A DNA stretch of 64,000 bases, taken from Anthoceros angustus (lineage: Eukaryota > Streptophyta > Anthocerotopsida > Anthocerotales > Anthocerotaceae). Position 1 is the first letter of the stretch. Each line of letters starts with the position of its first letter. Both the position numbers and the translations under genes were made by a program. The DNA lies in NCBI GenBank assembly GCA_010909165.1, contig MU008162.1:1736001-1800000 (forward strand), given 5' to 3'. Shown here in pieces: positions 10,161 to 19,509 of this stretch. The notes beneath the pieces are model-generated. The model had not been told where the DNA came from, searched no databases, and saw only the letters and a list, made by a program, of their open reading frames with translations.

Positions 10161-12752
10161 ATGGAGAATGTGCTCCCTGCGAGTCAGGCATGGAATCCAT
10201 CTCTCAGCATGCCCATGCCCTGGGGACACTTGGGTTGCAGCTCATTGCAGTCATTTTCGGCATCGGGGGCACTTAGCGATGCCAGAGAGGTTCATGCCCA
10301 TTTCGTGAGACACGGATTTGAGACCAGCAATGTGGCCAGTGAAGTGGAATCCTTGAATTGCGCAAACCTTGCAGACGGGTTTGGAAGAGGGTCATTTCGG
10401 ACTGGAACTGCTGCTTCTTGGACAGCCAACATATCCGCCTACTGTGATGCTGGAAAATTTCGGGAGGCTCTTTCATGCTACCAGCGGATGCAAGAGGAAG
10501 GTGTGGAGCCAAATCAGCACACGTTGGTTGGCGTTCTCAAAGCATGCACAAAGCTGGAGGACCTGGCGGAGGGGACGCGGGTCCATGCTGTTGCTACGAG
10601 GCATGGATGGGAGTCGGATGTTTTTGTTGGGAGCTCTTTGATCAGCATGTACTCAAAGTGTGGGAGCATCGTGGCTGCGGAGCAGGTGTTTGAGAGACTG
10701 CTACAGCGGAATGTAGTTGCATGGACATCCATGATTGCTGCTTATGCTCAGAAGGACCAAGGATCGAAGGCCTTGCAGGTCTACCGGCAGATGATGGAGG
10801 AAGGGGTCAGTCCGAATGCGCGGACCTTTGTCAGTGCACTTCAAGCATGTGGAAGCGTTGCAGAGCAGGAGGAAGGAGCCCTTGTGGGTATGCGGAATGT
10901 TAAGGTTGAGGCTCTGCGGATGGGTAGGGAGATACATTCAAGGGCTGCGAGTATGGGCTTTGAATCTGACATCTTTGTTGGGAACAGTTTGGTTAGCATG
11001 TATTCCAGATGCGGGAGTATCGAGGATGCAGAATTGGCGTTCGACAACTTGGAGCGTCGCACTGTAGTGTCGTGGACTGCGATCATTACAGCATATGCGA
11101 AGCAGGATCAAGGAGAGAGGGCCTTGCACAGGTTTCAGCAGATGAAAGAGGAAGGGCTTAGGCCAAATACTTGGACATTTGTCAGTGCTGTGCAAGCTTG
11201 TAGCAGGCTCGCTGAGAAGGAGGAGGGCGTGGTCATGGACGGTCGAGTTGTGAAGTTGAGGTCCCTGCAAAAGGCAAGGGAGATTAACGCTGGAGCTACT
11301 GAGATGGGCCTGGCTTCGGACACCTTTGTTGGTAATGCTTTGCTTAGCTTGTATGCAACGTGCGGGAGCTTAAAACATGCAGAACAGGCGTTCAATGGAT
11401 TGTCGCATCGGGATGTGGTGTCCTGGACCGCCATGATTGCAGCGTATGCTCAGGAGGAGGAAGGTGAAAAAGCCTTGCTGGCATATCAGCGAATGAAGGC
11501 AGCAGGGGTGTGGCCAAATGCAAGGACCTTTGTGAGCACTATTCAGGCATGTGGTAGCCTTGGTGCAAGGGAGGTCAGCGCCCTTGTGGGTGGACAGAAT
11601 GTGAAAGTAGATTCCCTGAAGATGGGTAGGCAACTACATGCGGAAGCTACATCGAGGGGTTTTGAATCAGATGTGTTTGTCGGCAGCACTCTGGTTAACA
11701 TGTATGCCAAGTGTGGAAGCATCAAAGATGCTGAACACGTCTTCCTCCATTTGTCGGCTCGTAATGTGGTGTCATGGAATGCTATGATTGCAGCGTATGC
11801 CCAGCAGGAACAGGGAGAAAAAGCTTTGCAACTATATGCTCGAATGCAAGCAGAAGGTGTGCCTGCGGATGAGGCTACGTTTGTTTCTGTTCTTGAAGCC
11901 TGCAGCATCACAGGCGCTCTAGATACCTGTGCACGCACGCACCAGAGTATACTGGAGAGTAAACTGGAGCGCAGCCTTTCTGTTGCAACCAGTTTGATTC
12001 ATGCTTATGGGAAGTGTGGGAGCATGGTGGATGCGCAGCGTGTATTTGACACACTACCCTGGCCAGACGTGGTGACATGGAATGCATTGATTGTCGGGTA
12101 TGCCCGACTCGGATCTGCTGCAAGGAGTATGCAGTGCTACAAAAGCATGCTTCAAGCAGGATTGAAGCCCACTGCTGTCACTTTCCTGGCACTACTGTCC
12201 GCATGCAGTCATGCTGGCATGGTGAAGACAGGTTTGGAGCACTTTGAAAACATGACCAAACGACATGGTATCGAAGCAGAGCTGGATCACTATGTTTGTG
12301 TACTCGATCTTCTTGGTCGTGCAGGACTCTTTGGGAAGGCAAAGGAGGTGCTTACTGAAATGCCTATGGAGCCCGATCTCAACGTATGGCTGTGTCTCCT
12401 GGCTGCTTGCCGCAAGCATGTCAATGTGGAACTAGGAAGAATTGCATTTGATCGTGCTGTGAGTTTAGAGCCAAAACATGCAGCAACCTATAGGCTCATG
12501 TCCAACATCTATGCCAATGCTGGTATGCCCGAGTTGGCCAACCATGTCGATGAACTGAGACGGAGAGCCGTTGGATGGAGGAAACCCAGCCAGAGCTGGA
12601 TTGAGCATGAGCAGAAGGTGCATACATTCCTGGTTGCAGACTGCAGGCATCCTGAAAAGTCTGTGCTGTTAGCATTGTTGAACCGTCTTACTGCACAGCT
12701 GCAAGAGATAGGGTATATGACAAACACTGGTAGGCTTGGCATCCTGGTGTAA
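10161..12752 (+). CDS. PLS-class PPR protein with KP-type C-terminal box, DYW domain truncated
   Basis: Organelle RNA-binding protein of the RNA-editing class. An intron-free frame gives 863 residues from the ATG at 10161; the open frame begins slightly earlier at a TTG. PPR repeats in P-L-S order fill about residues 75-780. The E1/E2 extension follows, then RKPSQSWIE, where Lys-Pro replaces the Pro-Gly of the ordinary PG box. This is the signature of the DYW:KP subclass linked to U-to-C editing. The frame stops about 50 residues after the KP box (GYMTNTGRLGILV), before any HxE or CxxC zinc site, so the deaminase-like domain is missing. A GT at 12730 could be a donor, but I found no DYW exon downstream. 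Three L-type repeats carry an unusual ~17-residue insertion (see findings). The N-terminus could be a targeting peptide. It may act with a partner supplying the domain in trans, or be inactive. Confidence 0.9.
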   Translation: MENVLPASQAWNPSLSMPMPWGHLGCSSLQSFSASGALSDAREVHAHFVRHGFETSNVASEVESLNCANLADGFGRGSFRTGTAASWTANISAYCDAGKFREALSCYQRMQEEGVEPNQHTLVGVLKACTKLEDLAEGTRVHAVATRHGWESDVFVGSSLISMYSKCGSIVAAEQVFERLLQRNVVAWTSMIAAYAQKDQGSKALQVYRQMMEEGVSPNARTFVSALQACGSVAEQEEGALVGMRNVKVEALRMGREIHSRAASMGFESDIFVGNSLVSMYSRCGSIEDAELAFDNLERRTVVSWTAIITAYAKQDQGERALHRFQQMKEEGLRPNTWTFVSAVQACSRLAEKEEGVVMDGRVVKLRSLQKAREINAGATEMGLASDTFVGNALLSLYATCGSLKHAEQAFNGLSHRDVVSWTAMIAAYAQEEEGEKALLAYQRMKAAGVWPNARTFVSTIQACGSLGAREVSALVGGQNVKVDSLKMGRQLHAEATSRGFESDVFVGSTLVNMYAKCGSIKDAEHVFLHLSARNVVSWNAMIAAYAQQEQGEKALQLYARMQAEGVPADEATFVSVLEACSITGALDTCARTHQSILESKLERSLSVATSLIHAYGKCGSMVDAQRVFDTLPWPDVVTWNALIVGYARLGSAARSMQCYKSMLQAGLKPTAVTFLALLSACSHAGMVKTGLEHFENMTKRHGIEAELDHYVCVLDLLGRAGLFGKAKEVLTEMPMEPDLNVWLCLLAACRKHVNVELGRIAFDRAVSLEPKHAATYRLMSNIYANAGMPELANHVDELRRRAVGWRKPSQSWIEHEQKVHTFLVADCRHPEKSVLLALLNRLTAQLQEIGYMTNTGRLGILV

Positions 12753-14717
12753 GACAGTCACTGTTCTTCAAGGTTGCGGTGATGGAGAGAACAGTGGGAT
12801 GAAGGATGTCAAGCCCCAGGATACAATACGTTGAGCTTTCCCATGAATGAGGATGAGGCTGGAGTGCGTTCTCATTGCCTTGCACCCAGATTAAAGACAT
12901 TGAAGCTCAGGCAAGCTGGCGGGGAGGTGAAGAGATGGCAGTGCATAGAATGCCCCTGTAACACGGAAGACCTCTTCTTTCGCAAGTGCCTGAAGTACGC
13001 TTTGTTCCATGGAGTTAAGGCCTCGGCTGGGGTCCTTTCCTGACTTCATGGACGCTCGCCCTTCCCTGACTTCATGGACGGGTATCCTTTTCATTCTGTG
13101 CTTTCTCTTCTCATCCAGGTCTTTTGGGTATACAATACTGACAGTCTGATTTGTCCTTGGGCAGAGAAGGGGGGCACTGCCCAGTGTCAACCCCAAGTCA
13201 AATGTTGAGGATCTTTTTTTCATCTATGTTCACGACTTCCAGTGGGTTCTTAGGATGTTCTGCAGGACTGCTTCTGGATCATTCATCTCTCTTCCAATGA
13301 CAATAGATGAAACCGTGACGATAGATGGACAAAACATCCTCAGAATCTACATAAGATGAAGTCCTGAAAATTAAGAGGGAAAGACATTGCCGTCAGGGAA
13401 GATAATTTTGGAGCTCCATCGACCTTGCCCTGGGCAACATCTGATGTTTGCTGTATCGGAGGGCTACAGAAAGTACCAGCTCGAAGAAACATCCACTTCC
13501 AGGGAGGAGCTCAATTGCTCCTTTCCTGTAATTTTCCATGGTACAATTCAGTGCTTTATGGTCTATGAGATGGAGCCATTGATCATCTTTCTCGATGTTT
13601 GTCAAAGGGGCCATTCTGTTCTCCTCTTTCAGCTCTATCTGCTTTTTCCACCGCTCTGGGTAAATTCTTCAGGCTTGATGGGACACTCGAATGAGACTGC
13701 CTAGGAGGCAATGGTGAGCTTCAACACTGTGGTTGAGACTGGGGCTGCAATTCTGCTGAAGGAAAGCTCCCCCGCACCGAACAGGCCACAGCCCACAGCA
13801 GCTACAAACCGAGAACATCAGGGTGACACTGGGCGATCTGTCGCTGTGGACCCCTCAAATTTACATAAGTAGGACGTAAACATGTGCTTGATGAGTCTTG
13901 GTTATTTGGAGCTACAAGCAGGCCGACGTTTTTTATGAAAGCTACTGAAGTTCTGACGATGCGGTAGTGACATCGACTGACAGGGCTTTGTTATGAACGC
14001 TTCTAGAAGGCTTTAAATATTGGTAGATGTCGGAGAATGTGCCCATGCTCCACTGCACTCTGCCAGCCAGAACTTGAGAACTTGACTCTTAGGAGTTGGC
14101 CTCCAGCTCGCAGCTCCACCGTCTTCTCCTCGGGGTCTTTCTTGAGTGTGTGGCCTACCAGACCCAAGCTTTCACAGAGCGAGCAGCCTTAAGCACACTC
14201 TGTGTTCTGGTTCATCTTCATGTGACAGGTTTCAACTTGTATTCTGCTCCTTATGAATAGGTGCGGCCTGACAAAGGCATTTTCTCGGTTGTGCAAACAT
14301 CTGAGATTGCTGCCGTGCTAAGCTCGTCAGCTGCAGGCTCCGTGCGAGCACTACATATCGAGATCACAGAATGGTAGTGGAATACACGAAGTACCATCCA
14401 CTGAGCAAGGGGGGCGGGCCCCAGAAAAAATCCGCAAATCCTCCAGCCGCCCACCGCCCACAATGCAGAGTATGACCTGCTCATCCATGACGACACTCCA
14501 TGGTTCTGTTGCCGTCTGTTTGCGACTGGACAAAAGAGGCAAGTATTGTATTAGTTTTGAAAATTGCCAAAGCGGCGGCGAGAAGCAAGTTCGGGTGTCC
14601 ATTGCGCTCTCATTAGAAATTGTGGCTGCCCAATGTTGTAGCTGGAAACACAGAGCTGGAGTGGTTTGTGGGCGCATCAGCTGTGCAGCTTGCCTCGGTG
14701 TCGTATGACACAATGCA
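12753..14717. other. Spacer between PPR and RING genes, with unassigned exon-like pieces
   Basis: No gene could be assembled. Open stretches at 12831-13043, 13387-13704, 13711-13872 and 14259-14375 have plausible amino-acid composition, and the last is preceded by a TAG acceptor-like site. They match no family I know. The region before 14718 should be the RING gene's 5' UTR. A direct duplication of CCTGACTTCATGGACG occurs near 13038 and 13066. Confidence 0.35.
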
Positions 14718-17201
14718 ATGGAAAGCGATGGTGAGGCAGAGGCACGCACTACGCTGGTAGCCAAGGCCACCGACGGCGGCTTATCGCAGCAGTTTGACAG
14801 CTATGGAAGGGGAGCTTCGGCTCAGGGTGGTAGAAGCGGAAGGTTGAGGCACAGCCCGTCACAAGACCTGCAGTACAGACACGAATCCAGGTGGGAGAAG
14901 AACAACTGGGAGAGCAACGACTGGGACAGGAACCACCACGAGCCGAAGAGGACATGGAAGGCAAGGGCTGCGAGCAATTTGGTGTTTGTGGGGCTGGTGA
15001 CCGTGGAGGACGCCACTCATCCAGAGCGTCCGCAGTCCAGGGCTGAAAAGGGCCAACCTCAGCGTGGCGGGACGGAGGGTGACTTGCTGTCCAGCAGGCA
15101 GGGTCGGCATGAGGATGTTGCTTGTGACACAGAATTGGAGGCAACGGTGGAGGAGTTTGGTAAGCAGAAGGCCCCGGCACAAAAAAAGCGTACTGAGTTG
15201 CGGCACAAAGAGAGTGCGATATGCCAGGATGCTCCCTGTGACAAGCCTCCTGCGTTAGCAGCAACAGCAGAGGAGGAGTTGGGTAACCGCTCGAGTGGCA
15301 CCACCCATCCGGCAAGCGACAGGCCATGTCAGTGTAGGAATAATTGGGGATGCGGAATTGATCCTTGTGGCGAACATCCCACGGCAGCAACAACTGTAGA
15401 GGAGGTGGGTACTACCTCCCATCCGCAAGCTAGGCAGCCGCAGTGTGGAAGGAAATCCGTATCTAGGGATGGGGACAGGCATCCCACGGCAGCAATAACA
15501 GCAGAGGGGTTGGGTAATACTTCCCATCCGCAAGCGAGGCCGGCTCAGTGTAGGAAGAATTTGGTGACTGGGGATGGGGATGTTCCTTGTACAAACCATC
15601 CCGCAGCAGCAACAGCACCAGAGGAGGGGTTTGGTAATACCTCCCATCCGCAAGCTAGGCAGTCTCATCATAGGAAGAAGGTGGTATCTGGGGATGGGGA
15701 TGTACCTTGTGACAACCAGCCCACAGCAAAGGCAGTATCTGGGGATGGGGATGTACCTTGTGACAACCAGCCCACAGCAAAGGCAGCAGAGGAGGAGTTG
15801 GATAAGACGACCATTCTGCAAGTTAGGAATCATCAGTCTGGGAACAAATTAGTATCTGAGGATGTGGATGTTCCCTGTGACAACCAACCCACAGCAACAA
15901 CAGAGGAGGAGTTGGATAAGACCACCCTTAGGCAATCCAGGAAGCATCTACCAACAGCAAAGGAGGAGTTGGATAGCGCCCATCCGAAACCTAGGAAGCA
16001 TCAGTTTAGGAAGAAGTTGATACCTGGGGATGGGGATGTGCCTTGGGACCCACACCCCAAGGCCACAACAGCAGAGGAGGACTTCGGTGACATCACCCAT
16101 CCGCTAGCTAAGGGCCCTCGGCATATGAAGAAGCTGATAGGTGGGGATGGGCATGTTCCTTTTGACACACATCCCAAGGCGACATCAGCAGCAGAATTGG
16201 GTAGCAGCTCGAGTTGGTCCACAGACAGGTCATTTCAGTCTGGGACGAATGCTGCATGTGGGGATGTTTCCACTCCCCTCGGCAAACAACTGGAGGCAGA
16301 AGCGAAGGAGTTTGTTCCGCAAGCCAATACAACAGTGGAACCAAAAGCAGATGCGGAAGCTTCTCAGCCCCTTGCAACGGATAGGACAAGGAATTGGCGC
16401 CCCTGTCGCAAGGCTTACGACGACCGCTTGACGGCAGCAATGGAGACGTATTTCAATTCTGCAAGGTATTTGCGGGAGGTGATTGACAGCTGGGACATAT
16501 CACAGATTCTGGTGGTACGTGAAGCAGTCGACATGTTGCAGTTAGACTGCGAATTGCTATCAAGCTTCCTCAATTACAGAGCGTCTAGGCTTGATAAGCT
16601 CTTAGTGAAGAGGTCCGATTACTATAGAGGGTGTCGGCATCAGGAGGTCCCGTTCTCGGGCACGGGTGGGGCCTGTGCATGGATGAGCAGGGAGAGGCAT
16701 CGTCTAGAGGAAGCAGTGGCAGGGCTGCAGGCCGAGATCGAGGCAAGCGCCAGGCTGCAGGAGGTGGAAGCTGAGAGGGACAAGGCGCTGGCTGAAGCAC
16801 AGGAAGCAAGCGCTCGAGCGAAGGAGGTGGAAGCTCAAAGGGACCAGGCTCTGGCCGAAGCGAAGGCCGGTCTGAAGGCTTGGGAAACTGAGAAGGTAAA
16901 GATGCGTTTTGAGGCCAGGACTGCTCTGAACAGCGCGCAGGCTGCCGCACAGAAGGAAAGAATTGCAGCTGCCAAAGTCAAGTCTGATCTGGAAGCTAAG
17001 CTGAAGAGGGAAGAGGAGGCTCGGCAAAGGCATGAGGAGCTCTTCTGCAAGATCTGTTTCTCAGCACCCAGGAATGTTGTTTTGCTGCCGTGTTTCCATG
17101 GCCACTACTGCTCTGGGTGCATAGAGACCCATAGGAGAGACAATCCCACCTGTCCGGTTTGCAGGACTTACATCACGGGAACAGTCCCCTACACAGCATG
17201 A
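14718..17201 (+). CDS. Repeat-rich protein with coiled coil and C-terminal C3HC4 RING finger
   Basis: Probable RING-type E3 ubiquitin ligase, 827 residues in one exon. Residues ~1-180 are charged and low complexity. Residues ~180-520 hold a degenerate tandem repeat of about 40 residues whose cores are TSHPQAR, GDGDVPC and PTAATAEE. A perfect 51-bp duplication lies at 15684-15785. Residues ~560-650 form a predicted helical block (RYLREVIDSWDISQILVVRE). Residues ~655-770 are a heptad coiled coil rich in Ala, Glu and Lys. The RING is at ~775-815: CKIC, then C, FHGHYC, SGC and CPVC, i.e. spacing C-x2-C, C-x-H-x2-C-x2-C, C-x2-C. The C-terminal RING resembles that of plant BRG/XBAT-like and IAP-like ligases, but the repeat region is unknown to me. 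It could mediate multivalent binding. Confidence 0.85.
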   Translation: MESDGEAEARTTLVAKATDGGLSQQFDSYGRGASAQGGRSGRLRHSPSQDLQYRHESRWEKNNWESNDWDRNHHEPKRTWKARAASNLVFVGLVTVEDATHPERPQSRAEKGQPQRGGTEGDLLSSRQGRHEDVACDTELEATVEEFGKQKAPAQKKRTELRHKESAICQDAPCDKPPALAATAEEELGNRSSGTTHPASDRPCQCRNNWGCGIDPCGEHPTAATTVEEVGTTSHPQARQPQCGRKSVSRDGDRHPTAAITAEGLGNTSHPQARPAQCRKNLVTGDGDVPCTNHPAAATAPEEGFGNTSHPQARQSHHRKKVVSGDGDVPCDNQPTAKAVSGDGDVPCDNQPTAKAAEEELDKTTILQVRNHQSGNKLVSEDVDVPCDNQPTATTEEELDKTTLRQSRKHLPTAKEELDSAHPKPRKHQFRKKLIPGDGDVPWDPHPKATTAEEDFGDITHPLAKGPRHMKKLIGGDGHVPFDTHPKATSAAELGSSSSWSTDRSFQSGTNAACGDVSTPLGKQLEAEAKEFVPQANTTVEPKADAEASQPLATDRTRNWRPCRKAYDDRLTAAMETYFNSARYLREVIDSWDISQILVVREAVDMLQLDCELLSSFLNYRASRLDKLLVKRSDYYRGCRHQEVPFSGTGGACAWMSRERHRLEEAVAGLQAEIEASARLQEVEAERDKALAEAQEASARAKEVEAQRDQALAEAKAGLKAWETEKVKMRFEARTALNSAQAAAQKERIAAAKVKSDLEAKLKREEEARQRHEELFCKICFSAPRNVVLLPCFHGHYCSGCIETHRRDNPTCPVCRTYITGTVPYTA
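15290..16210 (+). repeat. Coding tandem repeats inside the RING gene
   Basis: About seven or eight degenerate units of roughly 105-125 bp encode HPQAR-like, GDGDVPC-like and AEE-like segments. Within them a 51-bp unit (starting GTATCTGGGGATGGGGATG) is duplicated exactly at 15684 and 15735, showing recent slippage or unequal exchange. The frame is kept throughout. Confidence 0.85.
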
Positions 17202-17378
17202 ACTTCCCTTGCACCTGCCCCATCATTGGTTGGGGGACGATCTTATAATTCAGTGACTTTAACAAATCAGAAGGATATTAAGACGATTCAATAGTGACTT
17301 CCACTTTCAGAACCAGCTCGCTACGAAATAAGGTATGTCAAGAAACAGACGAAGTGAATCAATAACAAGAGAAGCAGA

Positions 17379-18697
17379 TCACGTTGCTTCACCAGAATTA
17401 TCCAATGTAGTCTGCTTAGCAAATGCATCACCTAGAGCTTTCACTGCCTTTGCAGAGGGCTCTTTCTCGACAGCTGGAGCTGATTCTGGTGTTTCGCCCT
17501 TCGACTTCCGTGGAGGGACAGTATCTGTGTCCTTGGCCTTTGAGTTCCGATCGGCAGCTTTATCTGAGCTCTTCTTTCCGCCGGTAGCACTTCCTGTGAG
17601 AGATTTCACCTCGGCGGGAGGAGCTGGAATCAGCCGAGTGGTGAGAAAGGTCAGTCAAAGCGAGCCCAAAAGTACTATCATCCAAACTGCTCTGCTTTGT
17701 CTAAATTTTGCAGCAGCAGTACCAGTAGGCTTTTCAGCCTTGTTCTTCAGCGTCTTGCGCATATCATATGCATCCTCGCTATCAGCATAATACTTCGCCT
17801 CGATGTCATTTATCCTGAAACCCAGACCAAAAACAACTTTCAGAAACACAGGAGTCCGCCGGGGGCAAAAGCAACGTCAGGTCCAGTGAGACTAACTTGT
17901 AACCGAGAGTCTGGGTGTAGAGGTGGAAAGCTGCTCGGTTGCTCTTCCGAACATGGAGAGAGACATATTCTGCACCGAACACCTCTTGCATAGCACGCTC
18001 TACGAGAGTGGTAAGTTAAGGAAAAAATGTGTGCTGTTAACAATCAACGCTCAACCGTCGAGAATAATACACACCCAGAACAGACAACAAGACATGACCG
18101 GATGTTAACAGGATACGGGCAGCATTCATAAGCTTAGTAGCAAGGCCGAGCTTCCGATGAGTCCGTAGCACTGCCAGAGAAGTGATGTGGCCATGACATT
18201 CTGCGCTCTCTTCCTCCCTACCTCCGGACGAAAATAAATTTTCATCAAATCCGTTTGTTAGCACCTCATTTGCACCACCTGAGAGAAGCACCAACAACAA
18301 GCACCTAAAACTCACATCTTGGCAAGTACGTAGCCTACAATCTTCTTGTTGTAGTCTTCCGCAACATATAACAGTTGTGGCCACGAGAGTATGTGATAGA
18401 AGTAGTACTGCAGTGCACACCAGGTCAAAACCCTGGACATGGACACTCCGGCACCATAAACACAAACAGGACCGTGGAGTCCAGCACAAAACCTCAATCG
18501 GCTAACCTTCATCTGATAGTTTTCTGGCAGGCACATGAGGTTGCAGCTCTGCATCGCCAGCAGATCATCCACCTGCGCATCAATCCGGCATCAGAAACAC
18601 AGCCCACTCCGCACCAAAAACCTAGCTTCGGCACGGCATTAGCAGCCTCCCGCCCAGGGAAATCAAAGCCTACCGTTGCCTGCCTGATGCACACCAT
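17379..18697 (-). CDS. NAA10: N-alpha-acetyltransferase 10, catalytic subunit of NatA
   Basis: GNAT-fold enzyme that, with NAA15, acetylates N-terminal Ser, Ala, Thr, Gly and similar residues on nascent chains at the ribosome. Seven exons on the minus strand join in frame to 240 residues: 18674-18697, 18507-18572, 18316-18407, 18117-18217, 17897-17999, 17723-17814 and 17379-17623. The reading is highly conserved: [45 protein letters not shown], then [19 protein letters not shown] with the acetyl-CoA-binding R/Q-x-x-G-x-A loop. [18 protein letters not shown] and [16 protein letters not shown] follow. The C-terminal ~70 residues are a Lys/Ser/Ala-rich tail, longer than in Arabidopsis and probably disordered. 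Cytosolic. Confidence 0.97.
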
Positions 18698-18973
18698 GGC
18701 TCCCCGTTGTAGCCCTTCACGGGCTCACACAGGCGTAGACTTGTCTGCGTTTCCGTTCGCTAGCCCGTGCCCGTAGAAGACTCTCCCCTTTATCCAGGTT
18801 TACGTAAATTCGCTTTTTAAGGGATGCGGTGATGCTAATACATGGATATGGATCACCCGATGCGCGTATATGGATCACCCGATGCTAAGTACCCAGCACT
18901 GGCCAGGAGCATATCAAAGTGTGACACTCTTCTAAAGAGTCGCGAGGGAGATGAGTGACATACCCAGCTATGT

Positions 18974-19085
18974 AGAAGAAGAAGAAGTAGAAGAATTTTG
19001 TTTAAGTCCACTAAGGACAGATTTCCGTCATGGACTTGGTACTTAACAACTTGTATTATGGTGTGCCTAAGCTACTTGCACCAAG
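18974..19085 (+). repeat. Dispersed direct repeat, copy A
   Basis: About 110 bp starting with a GAAGAAGAAG run and ending TGGTGTGCCTAAGCTACTT. A diverged copy in the same orientation lies at 21806-21912. The pair flanks the 19.1-21.8 kb repeat zone, so they may be degraded terminal or subterminal repeats of an old element. Confidence 0.6.
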
Positions 19086-19159
19086 GGCATCCACTCCCTT
19101 TAGGCATCCATCTAAGTACCAATTTAAGCTCAAGATGCTTAATCATGATATTTTTTTAA

Positions 19160-19197
19160 ATGTGTGTCCATTTGGCCTAAGCCATTTGGACACACAT
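19160..19197. repeat. Imperfect hairpin, 17-bp arms
   Basis: ATGTGTGTCCA at 19160 is answered by TGGACACACAT ending at 19197 around a GGCCTAAGCC centre; the arms pair with three mismatches. It lies inside the element-like zone and could be a MITE-type end or a fold-back. Confidence 0.6.
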
Positions 19198-19201
19198 ATG
19201 T

Positions 19202-19370
19202 GAAGGATCCCATATGTGTGAAGTACTATGTTAGGTTTATTGAGTGAAGAATTTATATAGATAAAGTATTATATTAGATCTATAAACTATAAGAATTAAA
19301 GTACTATGTTAGGTCTACTAAGTGGAGGATCCCATATGTGTGAAGTACTATGTTAGGTCTACAAAGTCCA
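19202..19370 (+). repeat. Degenerate short tandem repeats (GAAGTACTATGTTAGGT type)
   Basis: The block AGTACTATGTTAGGTCTAC, often preceded by GGATCCCATATGTGTGA, occurs about three times with variation near 19222, 19302 and 19344. Confidence 0.6.
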
Positions 19371-19509
19371 TGATTGGTGTAACTAGAAAATTTTATTGAG
19401 GGGAAAAGCTAATGGGGGAGAGCCAATCCAACAAAGGACAACAAAGAGAAACCCCGAGGGTTATGGTAAAGAGGAGCAACTAAGCTTCCTACCTGAAGTC
19501 GTCTACTGC

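Noticed and set aside
10273-12742. Many 60-130 codon antisense frames within the first PPR gene
   Set aside because: Shadows of the repeated PPR codon pattern; the sense frame is continuous and conserved.
12831-13043. Possible detached DYW exon of the KP-box PPR
   Set aside because: Has CxxC-like cysteines but no HxE motif, no KNLR-like or RFHHF-like block and no frame continuity.
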